Origin: Leptotrichia trevisanii DSM 22070
Lineage (GTDB): Bacteria; Fusobacteriota; Fusobacteriia; Fusobacteriales; Leptotrichiaceae
DNA: 64,000 bases
Direction of reading: 5' to 3'
NCBI RefSeq assembly: GCF_000482505.1
Contig: NZ_AXVL01000010.1
Span: 53,187-117,186 of the forward strand
Shown in pieces: positions 36,026 through 44,694 of this stretch. Each line of letters starts with the position of its first letter. Position 1 is the first letter of the stretch. The translations under genes were made by a program, and so were the position numbers. The notes under the pieces were generated by a model that saw nothing but the letters and a program-made list of their open reading frames with translations, made no database searches and was not told the origin of the DNA.

Positions 36026-37015
36026 ATGAGACTAAAGGAATTATGTCAATTAAGGGGAGTTTCAGGGGATGAAAAGGAAGTACATGATTTTTTATATGAT
36101 GAATATAAAAAAAGAAATCTTTCAATAATAAAGGACAGACTAGGGTCGGTTTTTGGCATTAAGAAAGGAAATGATTCGTCATATAAAATAATGATAAGTT
36201 CAAACATGGATGAAAGTGGAGGAATGATTTCAGACATCAGAGAAGATGGGCTGATGGAATTTTTAACAATAGGACTTTATGAAAAAAGTCTGTTTGAAGA
36301 GAGAACAGTAAAAGTGCTTAACAGAAGACATGAAGAATATACAGGATTTATAGTAAAAAATGAAAATGAACTTTTACTTGATACAGGATATGGAAGTAAA
36401 GAGGAAGTTTTAAAAGCAAGAATTCAGATTGGAGATATTTTTTTACTTGATGTTCCAACTTTATGCCTTTCGGAAGGAGAAATACTTTCTAAAAATCTTT
36501 CTAACAGGGCAGGGCTTGAAGTTGGTCTTACAGTTCTGGATAAACTGGAAGAAGGTAGGGAAAATCTTTTATTTGATGTGGCAGTAGGCGGAATATCCCA
36601 TTCAGTAACAGGTCAGCGTGGAGCAATAACGGCAACGACTGCTGTAAAACCTGATATAGCAATTGTCATTGATGCAGCATATGTAAAAGAACCCAAAGAA
36701 AATGCCATATATATTCGTAGTTTTGATAAGTCAATGCTTCCAAATCAAATGTTAAAACAGGAATTTTATGAAGCTGCACAGAAAAAAGGATATATTCCTG
36801 AAGGACATGTTCAACTGGAAGCAACAGACGGTTCTTTTATCCATAAGTCATTGGAGGGAACTCCGACAGTTGTACTTGTACTGCCTTTAAAACATAGACA
36901 GGCTCTTTTAAATTCGTTAAAAGTAAAGCACATAAATAATCTTAGTGATGTAATCATAGAGTTTATTAAGGGACTGACTGCTGAAAAAATAGAAAAATTC
37001 GGATTTAAAGGGTGA
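36026..37015 (+). CDS. M42-like aminopeptidase homologue lacking metal ligands
   Basis: 329 residues from ATG 36026, behind GGAG. The fold is that of M42/TET aminopeptidases, but the active-site residues are lost. The HMDE motif is SNMDES (His to N60), the AFDNR motif is NLSNRAG (bridging Asp to Ser), the EExG motif is replaced by SHSVTGQ, and the final RYMHT is KHRQA. The neighbour at 37021 has all of them. It is likely a pseudoenzyme, perhaps a subunit of a mixed oligomer. Its stop overlaps the next gene's ribosome site. Confidence 0.8.
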   Translation: MRLKELCQLRGVSGDEKEVHDFLYDEYKKRNLSIIKDRLGSVFGIKKGNDSSYKIMISSNMDESGGMISDIREDGLMEFLTIGLYEKSLFEERTVKVLNRRHEEYTGFIVKNENELLLDTGYGSKEEVLKARIQIGDIFLLDVPTLCLSEGEILSKNLSNRAGLEVGLTVLDKLEEGRENLLFDVAVGGISHSVTGQRGAITATTAVKPDIAIVIDAAYVKEPKENAIYIRSFDKSMLPNQMLKQEFYEAAQKKGYIPEGHVQLEATDGSFIHKSLEGTPTVVLVLPLKHRQALLNSLKVKHINNLSDVIIEFIKGLTAEKIEKFGFKG

Positions 37016-37020
37016 GAAAA

Positions 37021-38100
37021 ATGAATTTTGATATAAGATGGAAAGTTTTGAAGGAGCTGACAGAAACTTATGCAATTTCAGGATTTGAAGAGGATATTGT
37101 CGATATATTGAAAAAGCATATCAATCTTCCATTTTCTCAGGATGGACTTGGATCCTGCCTTTTTACAAAGGAAGGAGATGGGATTTCCATAATGATAGCC
37201 ACTCATATGGATGAAGTAGGATTTGTCGTAAAGGAAATAGATGAGCAGGGATACCTGTATTTTCAGAATGTAGGAAATATGTGGTCGCATGTTCTGCTCA
37301 ATCAGAAGGTGGCAGTTATAAATGAAAAAAAGAATATTTATTATGGTGTTATTGGTGGACCTGCAGTCCATTCAATAAAGGAAAAGGAAAGAGAAAAGGT
37401 ATTGCCAATTGATAAACTGTATATTGATATGGGAGTCAGCAGTAAAAAAAGGATTGAGGAGCTGGGAATAAAAGTAGGAGATATGATATGTCCGTATGGA
37501 GAAATGATAGAGCTAAATGAAGAAGGATACTTTGCAGGAAAAGCCTTTGATAATCGTGTAAGTGTAGCGACAGGAATATGGCTTATGAATATGCTGAAAA
37601 AAGAAAATATAGGTAATAAGGTTACGCTCGCGGCAACGGTACAGGAGGAAGTGGGACTTAGGGGTGCAAGAACAACAGCACATAAAGTATTTCCTGACCT
37701 GGCAATAGCTGTGGATACTACTTTGGCAGGGGATACTCCCTTGAATAAAAACAATATAAAGCTTGGAAAAGGAGTAGCTATTAATGTTATTGATTCAATG
37801 ACCATAATGAACAGGGGACTGCTTATTTATATTGAAAATCTATGCAGAAAGAATGAAATTCCTTATCAGCTGAGCTGTTTTACAGATGGTGGGACTGATG
37901 CAGGAAATATTCATAAGTCAGGAACTGGAATACCTGCAACAACTTTATCTATACCTATGAGATACATGCATACTCATCTTGGAGTCGTACATAAGGATGA
38001 TATTATTGCGACATTGAAACTGCTGAAACTGATAGTAGAAGATCTGACTCCTGAAAAGTATGACAAAATACTGAAGGAAAACTATAATTACAGTGAATAA
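37021..38100 (+). CDS. M42 family aminopeptidase (active-site complete)
   Basis: 359 residues from ATG 37021, with AAAGGGTGA as ribosome site (GTG 37012 is less likely). All di-metal ligands are present: H62 (ATHMDEVG), bridging D177 (AFDNR), E209/E210 (VQEEVGLRG), D232 (AVDTT) and H317 (RYMHT). M42 enzymes form dodecameric TET particles that trim short peptides in the cytoplasm. It is paired with the dead homologue directly upstream. Confidence 0.9.
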   Translation: MNFDIRWKVLKELTETYAISGFEEDIVDILKKHINLPFSQDGLGSCLFTKEGDGISIMIATHMDEVGFVVKEIDEQGYLYFQNVGNMWSHVLLNQKVAVINEKKNIYYGVIGGPAVHSIKEKEREKVLPIDKLYIDMGVSSKKRIEELGIKVGDMICPYGEMIELNEEGYFAGKAFDNRVSVATGIWLMNMLKKENIGNKVTLAATVQEEVGLRGARTTAHKVFPDLAIAVDTTLAGDTPLNKNNIKLGKGVAINVIDSMTIMNRGLLIYIENLCRKNEIPYQLSCFTDGGTDAGNIHKSGTGIPATTLSIPMRYMHTHLGVVHKDDIIATLKLLKLIVEDLTPEKYDKILKENYNYSE

Positions 38101-38127
38101 GATGAAAAAACTTGAGGAGGTAAGAAG

Positions 38128-39093
38128 ATGTGGGGAATAATTGCAACATGGTGCATGGCACATGATGGTGTCAAAGAAGCTGCAAAAATACTGAAAAATG
38201 ATGGAAAAGCGGGAGAAGCAATAGAAACTGCAATAAAAAACGTTGAAGATTTTCCTTTTTATAAATCTGTAGGTTACGGTGGACTTCCAAATGAAGAAAT
38301 GGAAGTCGAACTGGATGCGGCATACATGGATGGAAGCAACTTTGATTTTGGTGCAGTATGTGCTATTAAAGATTTTGCCAATCCTATATCTGTTGCCAGA
38401 GATTTGAGTCATTTAAATGAAAATAGCATGTTAGTAAGTGAAGGCGCAGAAAAATATGCGCATAAAAGAGGTTTTGAAAGAAAAAATATGCTTACAGAAA
38501 GGGCAAAAATACATTACAGAAACAGATTGAAGGATATGGCACATATAAAAGAAATAGAAATAAAGCCCTATTCAGGACATGATACGGTTGGTATGGTGTG
38601 CCTTGATAAAGAAGAAAATATAGTTGCAGGAACTTCTACAAGTGGACTTTTCATGAAAAAGAAAGGAAGAGTGGGAGATTCGCCTGTAATCGGTTCAGGA
38701 CTCTATGCTGACAGTGAGATTGGAGGAGCAAGTGCGACAGGACTTGGAGAAGATATAATGAAGGGAATAATTTCATATGAGATAGTAAAACTTATGGAAA
38801 GTGGTCTTTCTCCTCAGAAAGCATGTGAAAAAGCTGTCTTCACTTTTGAGAAGAAATTGATAAGAAAAAGAGGAAAAGCAGGAGATATTTCTGTAATTGC
38901 CATGAATAACGAAGGAGAATGGGGAGTAGCTACAAATATTGAAAATTTTTCCTTTGTTGCAGGAAATGAAAAAACTCCTGTAAAAGTATACAGGACAAAA
39001 AGAAAAGGCGATGAAATGGTACATGAAGAAGCGACTGAAGAGTGGCTTCAGGAGTATATCAATGAAAGAACGAAACCTCTTATAGAAAAGTAA
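38128..39093 (+). CDS. N4-(beta-N-acetylglucosaminyl)-L-asparaginase / isoaspartyl peptidase family
   Basis: 321 residues, Ntn-hydrolase type. The autocleavage site and new N-terminal nucleophile are in SGHDTVGMV (T153), with GTSTSG and IGSGLYADSEIGGASATGLGE downstream, as in glycosylasparaginases. These enzymes release GlcNAc-amine from Asn-linked sugars or cut isoaspartyl peptides. No signal peptide is obvious (the start MWGIIATWCM is short), so it probably acts in the cytoplasm. Strong ribosome site TTGAGGAGG. Its place in a PTS operon supports a glyco-asparagine substrate. Confidence 0.85.
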   Translation: MWGIIATWCMAHDGVKEAAKILKNDGKAGEAIETAIKNVEDFPFYKSVGYGGLPNEEMEVELDAAYMDGSNFDFGAVCAIKDFANPISVARDLSHLNENSMLVSEGAEKYAHKRGFERKNMLTERAKIHYRNRLKDMAHIKEIEIKPYSGHDTVGMVCLDKEENIVAGTSTSGLFMKKKGRVGDSPVIGSGLYADSEIGGASATGLGEDIMKGIISYEIVKLMESGLSPQKACEKAVFTFEKKLIRKRGKAGDISVIAMNNEGEWGVATNIENFSFVAGNEKTPVKVYRTKRKGDEMVHEEATEEWLQEYINERTKPLIEK

Positions 39094-39105
39094 GGCAGGT
39101 AGAAA

Positions 39106-40308
39106 ATGGATAAAAATACGGATAATAATAAAAAATATGATAAAAACAGGAATATTTTCGATGAGGAAATAATATTAAAAATAAAAGAAGAAGTGAAAAA
39201 AATACAACCTGAATTAATAGAGAAAATACGTGAATTAGTTTCAATTTACAGTATTCAGACGGAAGCTGAAGAAAATGCCCCATTTGGAAAGGGGCCTGCT
39301 GAGGCACTGGATAAAGCTCTGGAAATATCAGAAAAACTGGGATTTAATACAGTGAATATAGATAATAAAATAGGTTATGCAGAATATGTACCGGAAGAAA
39401 TAAGGGATTATGACGAATATATAGGGATTTTTGGACATGTAGATGTTGTTCCTCTTGGTGAAGGGTGGAAGTATCCTCCATTAGGTGGAAAAATAGAAAA
39501 TAATCGCATATATGGAAGAGGTGTTCTGGATAATAAAGGTCCCATTCTGTCAAATCTTTTTGCACTCCATATTCTGAAAAAATTAGGAATAAAATTTGAT
39601 GTTCCTGTAAGAATAGTTTTCGGAACAAATGAAGAAACAGGATTTGCATGTGTAAAACATTATCTGACAAAGGAAAAAGTCCCTATTTTTGGCTGGACTC
39701 CTGATTGTAAATGGCCAGTTGTATACGGAGAAAGGGGAAGGCTTAAGGTAAGAATATATTCTGAAATGAAAGATTTAGAGAAATTATATGAATTTGTAAA
39801 TGGATATATTTTATCAGCACCTAGTAACGGTGTAAAATTAAAAATAAATTTTAAGGATGATGATTTCGGAGAAATGATATTAAGAGGGTACAGATTTGGA
39901 ATTGCTGAAAACAGACATTTTTTTGAATTTGTAATGAGCTATCCTGCAATATGTAAAAAAGATCAGCTTATGGATTTAATCAGAAGTAATTTGACGGAAG
40001 GAATAGAGCTGGAAGAAATTTCCAACTGGAATCCAGTCCTATATGATAAAAGTTCTGAATATGTGCAGACTTTACAGAAAGTATATAATTATGTTACAGG
40101 TTTTAATGCAGAACCTGTCACAACAACAGGAGGAACTTATGCAAAGATAATTCCTAATATTATTGCATATGGCCCAAGTTTTCCAGGTCAGAAGGATATA
40201 GCGCATTTACCTGATGAGTGGCTTGATTTATCAGATTTAGAGAAAATAACAGAAATTTATGCACTTTCATTATATGAAATAAGTAAATTGAAAAATAGAA
40301 AAGAATAA
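39106..40308 (+). CDS. M20 family dipeptidase (PepV-like)
   Basis: 400 residues. Zinc-peptidase motifs: GIFGHVDVVPLG, GRGVLDNKGP (bridging Asp), GTNEETGF (catalytic and metal Glu), and PDCKWPVVYGERG of the PepV/Sapep lineage. It cleaves dipeptides in the cytoplasm. It is the last gene of the eight-gene operon and would finish degradation of peptides produced by the M42 enzyme. A lysine-rich 20-residue N-terminus precedes the conserved part. Confidence 0.88.
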   Translation: MDKNTDNNKKYDKNRNIFDEEIILKIKEEVKKIQPELIEKIRELVSIYSIQTEAEENAPFGKGPAEALDKALEISEKLGFNTVNIDNKIGYAEYVPEEIRDYDEYIGIFGHVDVVPLGEGWKYPPLGGKIENNRIYGRGVLDNKGPILSNLFALHILKKLGIKFDVPVRIVFGTNEETGFACVKHYLTKEKVPIFGWTPDCKWPVVYGERGRLKVRIYSEMKDLEKLYEFVNGYILSAPSNGVKLKINFKDDDFGEMILRGYRFGIAENRHFFEFVMSYPAICKKDQLMDLIRSNLTEGIELEEISNWNPVLYDKSSEYVQTLQKVYNYVTGFNAEPVTTTGGTYAKIIPNIIAYGPSFPGQKDIAHLPDEWLDLSDLEKITEIYALSLYEISKLKNRKE

Positions 40309-40315
40309 CTTGAAA

Positions 40316-40362
40316 TAAAAAACTGCCTTTTATTCTTAAAAATAGAGTATCAGACAGTTTTT
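40316..40362 (+). terminator. Terminator of the PTS-peptidase operon
   Basis: AAAACTG pairs with CAGTTTT across a T-rich loop and ends in a T-run. It is closely similar in sequence to the terminator at 31045-31092. Confidence 0.7.
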
Positions 40363-40406
40363 ATCATTTTCAATTCTCAATTAACCCAATAAATTTAGAA
40401 ATAATT

Positions 40407-40875
40407 CTAAATATAAATTTTATCCCTTTTATCTATTTGAACAATTAAAATGACTAATTCATCCTTTTCAATTTTTGCAATAATCCTATAATTTTCAACT
40501 CTATATCTCCAAAATCCTTCTTATACTAACCTCTATTTAAAAATCGTAATTAAAATTTTATAATAATTAGTTTGATAGTCTTGTTAAAAAAGTCAAATTC
40601 TAATTTTTAAGTATCCATCTTAAAGACTTTTGTAATTTTATTTATAAATATTATGATTAATAAATGCTTTTTCTTATTTCATTTATATGTTTTTTTAACG
40701 TAAGGGCATCAGACGCCATGCCCTTACAACCCCGCTTTACGCAAAACTTTCTTATAAAGAAAAAATAAAACTCGCTTCGTAAAAACTACGCTCAGACAGT
40801 TATTTTTCCTTTAACGAAATTTTGCTTATTTAATTGTTTTTCAGCTTTTTGTCTGATGATAACTTTATATTTCAT
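40407..40875 (-). pseudogene. RelE/ParE-type toxin gene interrupted by the dispersed repeat
   Basis: Starting at ATG 40875, which overlaps the antitoxin stop, ~18 codons give a RelE-like beginning (MKYKVII.QKAEKQLNK; the exact frame over 40858-40861 should be re-read). The homology then stops. The C-terminal part reappears at 40520-40407 as EGFWRYRVENYRIIAKIEKD...LIVQIDKRDKIYI, a standard RelE ending. Between the two halves lies copy 2 of the dispersed repeat. About 30 central codons are missing. The toxin must be inactive. Confidence 0.8.
40521..40821. repeat. Dispersed intergenic repeat, copy 2 (inside the toxin gene)
   Basis: Matches 14717-15050 in the same orientation. It contains a perfect 9-bp stem, TAAGGGCAT (40701-40709) with ATGCCCTTA (40718-40726), enclosing an 8-base loop that is identical in both copies. 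Its position within a gene shows that the element moved or was inserted by recombination. No open reading frame. Confidence 0.8.
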
Positions 40876-41101
40876 TTTCCAACCCTAATTTTTTTATTAA
40901 ATCTTCGTGACTAATCCAATTTTCTCTGTTGTCTTTTTCTTCTTCATAAGCTTCAACAGCCAATTTGTAGTCCTCTTCATCTTCGATTTTTTCAAGAATT
41001 AAATCTAACATTACTTGGTTTAAATTGATATTGTTTTCCTTAACATAGTTGTTTATTTTGTCTTCTATGTCAGGATGAGCATTTATAGAAACGGTTATCA
41101 T
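40865..41101 (-). CDS. RelB/DinJ-like antitoxin (orphaned)
   Basis: 78 residues from ATG 41101 behind AAAGGGTGTG. N-terminal MITVSINAHPDIEDKINNYVKENNI resembles the ribbon-helix-helix of RelB/DinJ/DUF6290-type antitoxins. The acidic, repeat-like DEEDYKLAVEAYEEEKDNREN and the end LIKKLGL are typical toxin-wrapping segments. It overlaps the start of its toxin gene, which is disrupted, so it survives without a target here. It may still autoregulate or neutralise relatives. Confidence 0.8.
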   Translation of the reverse strand: MITVSINAHPDIEDKINNYVKENNINLNQVMLDLILEKIEDEEDYKLAVEAYEEEKDNRENWISHEDLIKKLGLENEI

Positions 41102-41201
41102 AAAATTCACACCCTTTCTTGTTATTTTTGTTAATAAAATTTTAACATAAAAAATAATAAAAAGCAACGAAAATATTTTATTAACTGCAATTTGTATCAA
41201 A

Positions 41202-41553
41202 AAAAATTCCTACAGAGGAAATTGCTCTATATGGGCATGAAATTGTCCCTATTAGAATAGAAAACATCATTCATACAGAAAACAATGAAAGAAGTGAATA
41301 ACATAAGACAAAATAGATGGCTTTATAAAAAATATATATCAAACAGATGATTAGTTAATGTTATTAATGTCAAAAACAAGATTGATTTTCATCAGAAAAT
41401 TAATGAAGAAATAGAACTGGGATAGAATAGAAATAAAATATTTATTCAAAAGAAAAAAGACAGGAAAACATTCCCCTGTATAGGAAGCCCTGCCTTAAAT
41501 ATATATTTTCTTTTTCCTGATCATCATTATCGCTCTGTATATTTACATATAGC
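41202..41553 (+). other. Non-coding stretch with a possible gene fragment
   Basis: A 33-codon open stretch at 41202-41301 (KIPTEEIALYGHEIVPIR... ending NNERSE) looks like the remnant of a coding sequence, but no start or family is recognised. The rest, up to the lipoprotein gene at 41554, shows nothing identifiable. Confidence 0.3.
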
Positions 41554-41730
41554 TTAATACCTGTTTCCATATCTGTCTTCACAGTAGACATATCCATTTT
41601 CATTTTCGTAACATTTTACACCTCTTTCCTTTCTTTCCTGTTTAGCTTCTTTCCAGAGAGCCATATCATGTGCAGTACACCCCACGACAGACATAGCAAG
41701 TATAACCAAGAGTAAAATTTTCTTAAACAT
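41554..41730 (-). CDS. Small lipoprotein, tandem copy A
   Basis: 58 residues. Signal peptide MFKKILLLVILAMSVVGC ends in a lipobox (VVGC, Cys18), so it should be lipidated. The mature part is only ~40 residues: TAHDMALWKEAKQERKERG, then KCYENENGYVYCEDRYGNRY with two cysteines that could form a disulphide. It is about 65% identical to copy B at 41862, with similar upstream sequence, which shows tandem duplication. Ribosome site GGAGATGAT. Function unknown. Confidence 0.75.
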   Translation of the reverse strand: MFKKILLLVILAMSVVGCTAHDMALWKEAKQERKERGVKCYENENGYVYCEDRYGNRY

Positions 41731-41861
41731 TGCATATCATCTCCTTACATTTTAAATATCCATATCAAATATATTTCTTCCATTTTATTTATTGATCATT
41801 TGAGTTCTTTTTATATTTTTATTATACAATATTTTAAGTTGAAATATAAAATTACATATAG

Positions 41862-42041
41862 CTAGTATGTTCTATTTCCATATTTGTCCTTGCAATAGAA
41901 TGTTCCGCTAGCCCTTCTATAACATTTTTCTCCACTTTCTCTTCTCTCCTGTTTAGCTTCTTTCCAGAGAGCCATATCATGTGCAGTACAACCTACGACA
42001 GCCATAGTAAGCACAACCATCAATAAAATTTTCTTAAGCAT
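41862..42041 (-). CDS. Small lipoprotein, tandem copy B
   Basis: 59 residues, paralogue of the gene at 41554. Signal peptide MLKKILLMVVLTMAVVGC with lipobox VVGC. Identical segment TAHDMALWKEAKQER, then a diverged tail GEKCYRRASGTFYCKDKYGNRTY that keeps both cysteines. The two genes sit in ~310-bp repeat units that include their promoters. The fast-changing tail and constant front suggest a binding surface under selection, but the role is unknown. Confidence 0.75.
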   Translation of the reverse strand: MLKKILLMVVLTMAVVGCTAHDMALWKEAKQERRESGEKCYRRASGTFYCKDKYGNRTY

Positions 42042-42239
42042 TGCATATCATCTCCTTACGTTTAAATTATCTATTTATGTTAAATATATTTATTCCATTT
42101 TATGTATTGGCTATTTGTGTTCTTTTTATATTTTTATTATACAATGTTTTAAATTGGAATACAAATTGTTTTTTATATTTCTTCATAAAATTTAATAAAA
42201 AATAAAATTATACCTAAATTATAATGTAATTTTCTTAAA

Positions 42240-42737
42240 TTATTTTATTTCAATGCCTTCCAGTTCCAATAAAAACTCTTTTATATGAAGTCCTCCACCA
42301 TATCCGACTAACTTTCCATCCGCACCAATTACACGATGGCAAGGAATGAAAATTGAGATTTTATTTCGATTGTTTGCCATTCCGACTGCACGGACTGCTT
42401 TTTCGTTATTAATTGCAACTGCGATGTCCTTGTAGGAACGGGTTTCGCCGTAAGGGATTGTTTCAAGAGTGTTCCAGACGGAAATTTGAAAAGGAGTTCC
42501 TTCTTTTAGAAGTGGCAAGTCAAAATTTTTTCGCTTTTTGGAAAAATACTCAAATAACTGATTTTTTGCCTTTTTTATTAACTTGGTTTCTTTAATTTGA
42601 AAATTATCATCATTTTTAAATTTTTCAATTTCATAACTCCAGATTACATCAGTAATATGAGAATCATTTTCTGTTGTAGCAAGTCCAATTTTTCCAATTG
42701 GAGTATCAGTTTCATAAAAATAGACATTTTTTTTCAT
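42240..42737 (-). CDS. ogt: Methylated-DNA--protein-cysteine methyltransferase
   Basis: 165 residues. The suicide cysteine C133 lies in IFIPCHRVIGADG, with the helix-turn-helix region IPYGETRSYKDIAVAI and GMANNRNKIS before it, the standard Ogt/MGMT arrangement. It removes alkyl groups from O6-alkylguanine (and O4-alkylthymine) in DNA. The N-terminal half is the usual divergent RNase-H-like domain. Single gene with AAAGG site; no operon partners. Confidence 0.93.
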   Translation of the reverse strand: MKKNVYFYETDTPIGKIGLATTENDSHITDVIWSYEIEKFKNDDNFQIKETKLIKKAKNQLFEYFSKKRKNFDLPLLKEGTPFQISVWNTLETIPYGETRSYKDIAVAINNEKAVRAVGMANNRNKISIFIPCHRVIGADGKLVGYGGGLHIKEFLLELEGIEIK

Positions 42738-43056
42738 TATTTCAGCCTTTCAATTTTTGAATATTTCATACTTAAAGTTTGTTGATAAAATTAGTTTTGA
42801 TTATAATAAACTATTAAATTTTTTTATTATAGAAATATTATAGTATGATTGCATAGAAAAGTAAATATGGCATAATAAATTTTATTATAATTTTTTTATT
42901 GCTTCTAGTTTTTTTGAATAATATGTGGTATAATAATAACGTAAAAAGAATTAATTTTATTTTTTACAGATTTTTAAAAACTGTTATTTTATAATTGCAT
43001 TAAATATAACAAATAAAAAATACAGTTAATAAAAAATGTTAAAGGAGTTGAAACTT

Positions 43057-43605
43057 ATGAGAAAATGTAGAAAGTTAATGTTAATGGCAATATTTTTGGC
43101 ATTTTGCAGTTTAGGATTTTCTAAAGAAGTTACTGAAATGAGTTCAAATAATAAAATTGAGTCTGAAAAAAGTTCTCAAAATGTGGGAAATAACAATGTT
43201 ATACAAGAAATAATAAACAGTATTCCAAGCTCAAAAGCAAATAAAAGAAAATCAGATTACGAAGCCAAATTAATTTCAAAAATGAAAATTGTCGAAAAAC
43301 GAATACAAGATAAAATGGACAACAGCTCATCATCTCTTGAAGTAAAAGAAGCTATTGGAGAATTAGATAAAAAATGGGATGATGAATTAAACAAAGTTTA
43401 TAAACTTGTTATGGCAAAATTACCTGCAAATTTAAAAACCAAACTTCGTAACAGCCAAAGGGAGTGGATACAGTACAGAGATAAAGAAGCAGAGGAAGAA
43501 TCTAGAGAAACAGGCTCTGTGGAGGCTTATGGAGATATAACAACAAAATTGACAAAGGAAAAAACAATTCAATTGGCAAAACTTTATGACAGTTTGAAAA
43601 ATTAA
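43057..43605 (+). CDS. LprI-like (DUF1311) exported protein
   Basis: 182 residues from ATG 43057, behind AAAGGAG (the ATG at 43036 lies before that site). Signal peptide MRKCRKLMLMAIFLAFCSLGFSK, a Ser/Asn-rich linker, then the lysozyme-inhibitor LprI/DUF1311 helical domain: LDKKWDDELNKVYKLVMAKLPANLKTKLRNSQREWIQYRDKEAEEE. The usual cysteines of LprI are missing. Members inhibit host lysozyme or have an unknown envelope role. It starts a group of four small exported proteins. Confidence 0.75.
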   Translation: MRKCRKLMLMAIFLAFCSLGFSKEVTEMSSNNKIESEKSSQNVGNNNVIQEIINSIPSSKANKRKSDYEAKLISKMKIVEKRIQDKMDNSSSSLEVKEAIGELDKKWDDELNKVYKLVMAKLPANLKTKLRNSQREWIQYRDKEAEEESRETGSVEAYGDITTKLTKEKTIQLAKLYDSLKN

Positions 43606-43671
43606 TAAAAATACAGGTAGAAAAAATTTAAAGAAATAACAAATTAAAAGATAAAGAAAGGAAGATGTGAA

Positions 43672-44145
43672 ATGAGAAAATTATTATTAATGTCAATTTT
43701 ATTAGGAGTTTCGAGTTTAGGATTTTCTAAAACGTTTTTTCAGGTATATTTAAATGATGCATCATTAGCTAATCTTAGGGAAAAGCCCTCAAGCAGTTCA
43801 AAAATATTAGCTGGATTGGATATGTTTGAGGAAGGCGAATTAATTAGAAAGGAAGGTAACTGGTATTACATAAAATATAGAACAGAATCGGGAAAAATTC
43901 TATACGGGTATATCCATAAAAGCCAAGGCTACCTGATGGAGACTTATGTCGTTTCTTCAAAGGACGGATATGCAAATATAAGATGGGAACCTTCTTCAAG
44001 TGCAAAAATAGCTGGAAAAGAAAAAAATGGAAAAGTATTAGAAGTTTATGAAGAAAAAGGAGATTGGCTGTATATTACATACGGAGATTCTCCGCATATA
44101 CCAGTAGCATACGTGCATAGAAGTCAAGTTAAGAAAGAGAAATAA
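43672..44145 (+). CDS. Exported protein with two bacterial SH3 domains
   Basis: 157 residues: signal peptide MRKLLLMSILLGVSSLGFSK, then two SH3b repeats. The first is ASLANLREKPSSSSKILAGLDMFEEGELIRKEGNWYYIKY...YGYIH; the second is DGYANIRWEPSSSAKIAGKEKNGKVLEVYEEKGDWLYITY...AYVHRSQ. SH3b domains usually bind peptidoglycan or peptides in the periplasm. No enzyme domain is attached. The signal peptide is nearly the same as that of the preceding gene, suggesting a related origin. Confidence 0.85.
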   Translation: MRKLLLMSILLGVSSLGFSKTFFQVYLNDASLANLREKPSSSSKILAGLDMFEEGELIRKEGNWYYIKYRTESGKILYGYIHKSQGYLMETYVVSSKDGYANIRWEPSSSAKIAGKEKNGKVLEVYEEKGDWLYITYGDSPHIPVAYVHRSQVKKEK

Positions 44146-44178
44146 TATATTATAAAATTTAAGATAGGATGATTTGTA

Positions 44179-44580
44179 ATGAGAATATCAAAAAAATTAT
44201 TAACAATAACAGGAGCATTAATTTTAGTTGCAGTCGTAGCAGTAGCTACAGAGAATAATATGATGAAAAAGACTACAAAAAAGATAGTGGCAGAAGATAC
44301 TATGAAAAAAGAGCCGTTGGTAAAAATGGAAGAAAAATTCAACAATTACGCAAGATATGAAAAATATGAAGAACTTTTTGAGTATTTTTTTGAAACATTT
44401 TATCCTGAAATGAAAAAACAAAATTATTCTAAATTACAACATTTTATAGAAGTAACTTTTTTTATAAATGATCAGCTGAAGGATGAAAATGAAAAACTGT
44501 ATAATAAAAACGTAAAAAGATTTAAAAAAGCAGGACTAGATTATGCATATTCTTCAAAACATAAAGAAATGAAGGATTAA
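44179..44580 (+). CDS. Hypothetical exported helical protein
   Basis: 133 residues. N-terminal membrane or signal segment (KKLLTITGALILVAVVAVATE) followed by a lysine- and glutamate-rich helical domain (NNYARYEKYEELFEYFFETFYPEMKKQNYSKLQHFIEVTFFINDQLKD). No family is recognised. It lies in the same-direction cluster of small exported proteins (43057-44973). Confidence 0.6.
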   Translation: MRISKKLLTITGALILVAVVAVATENNMMKKTTKKIVAEDTMKKEPLVKMEEKFNNYARYEKYEELFEYFFETFYPEMKKQNYSKLQHFIEVTFFINDQLKDENEKLYNKNVKRFKKAGLDYAYSSKHKEMKD

Positions 44581-44694
44581 GGAGTGCTGAATTTAAGACT
44601 TAACTAGAAAAATTTCTAATTTGAGCATTGAACAGAAATGTTTAAACATAATTTTGAAACAATAAATTATAAAAATAAAGAGAGGAAGATTAAA

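Noticed and set aside
37341..37805. 154-codon minus-strand frame
   Set aside because: Antisense of the active M42 peptidase; hydrophobic composition is due to codon mirror effects.
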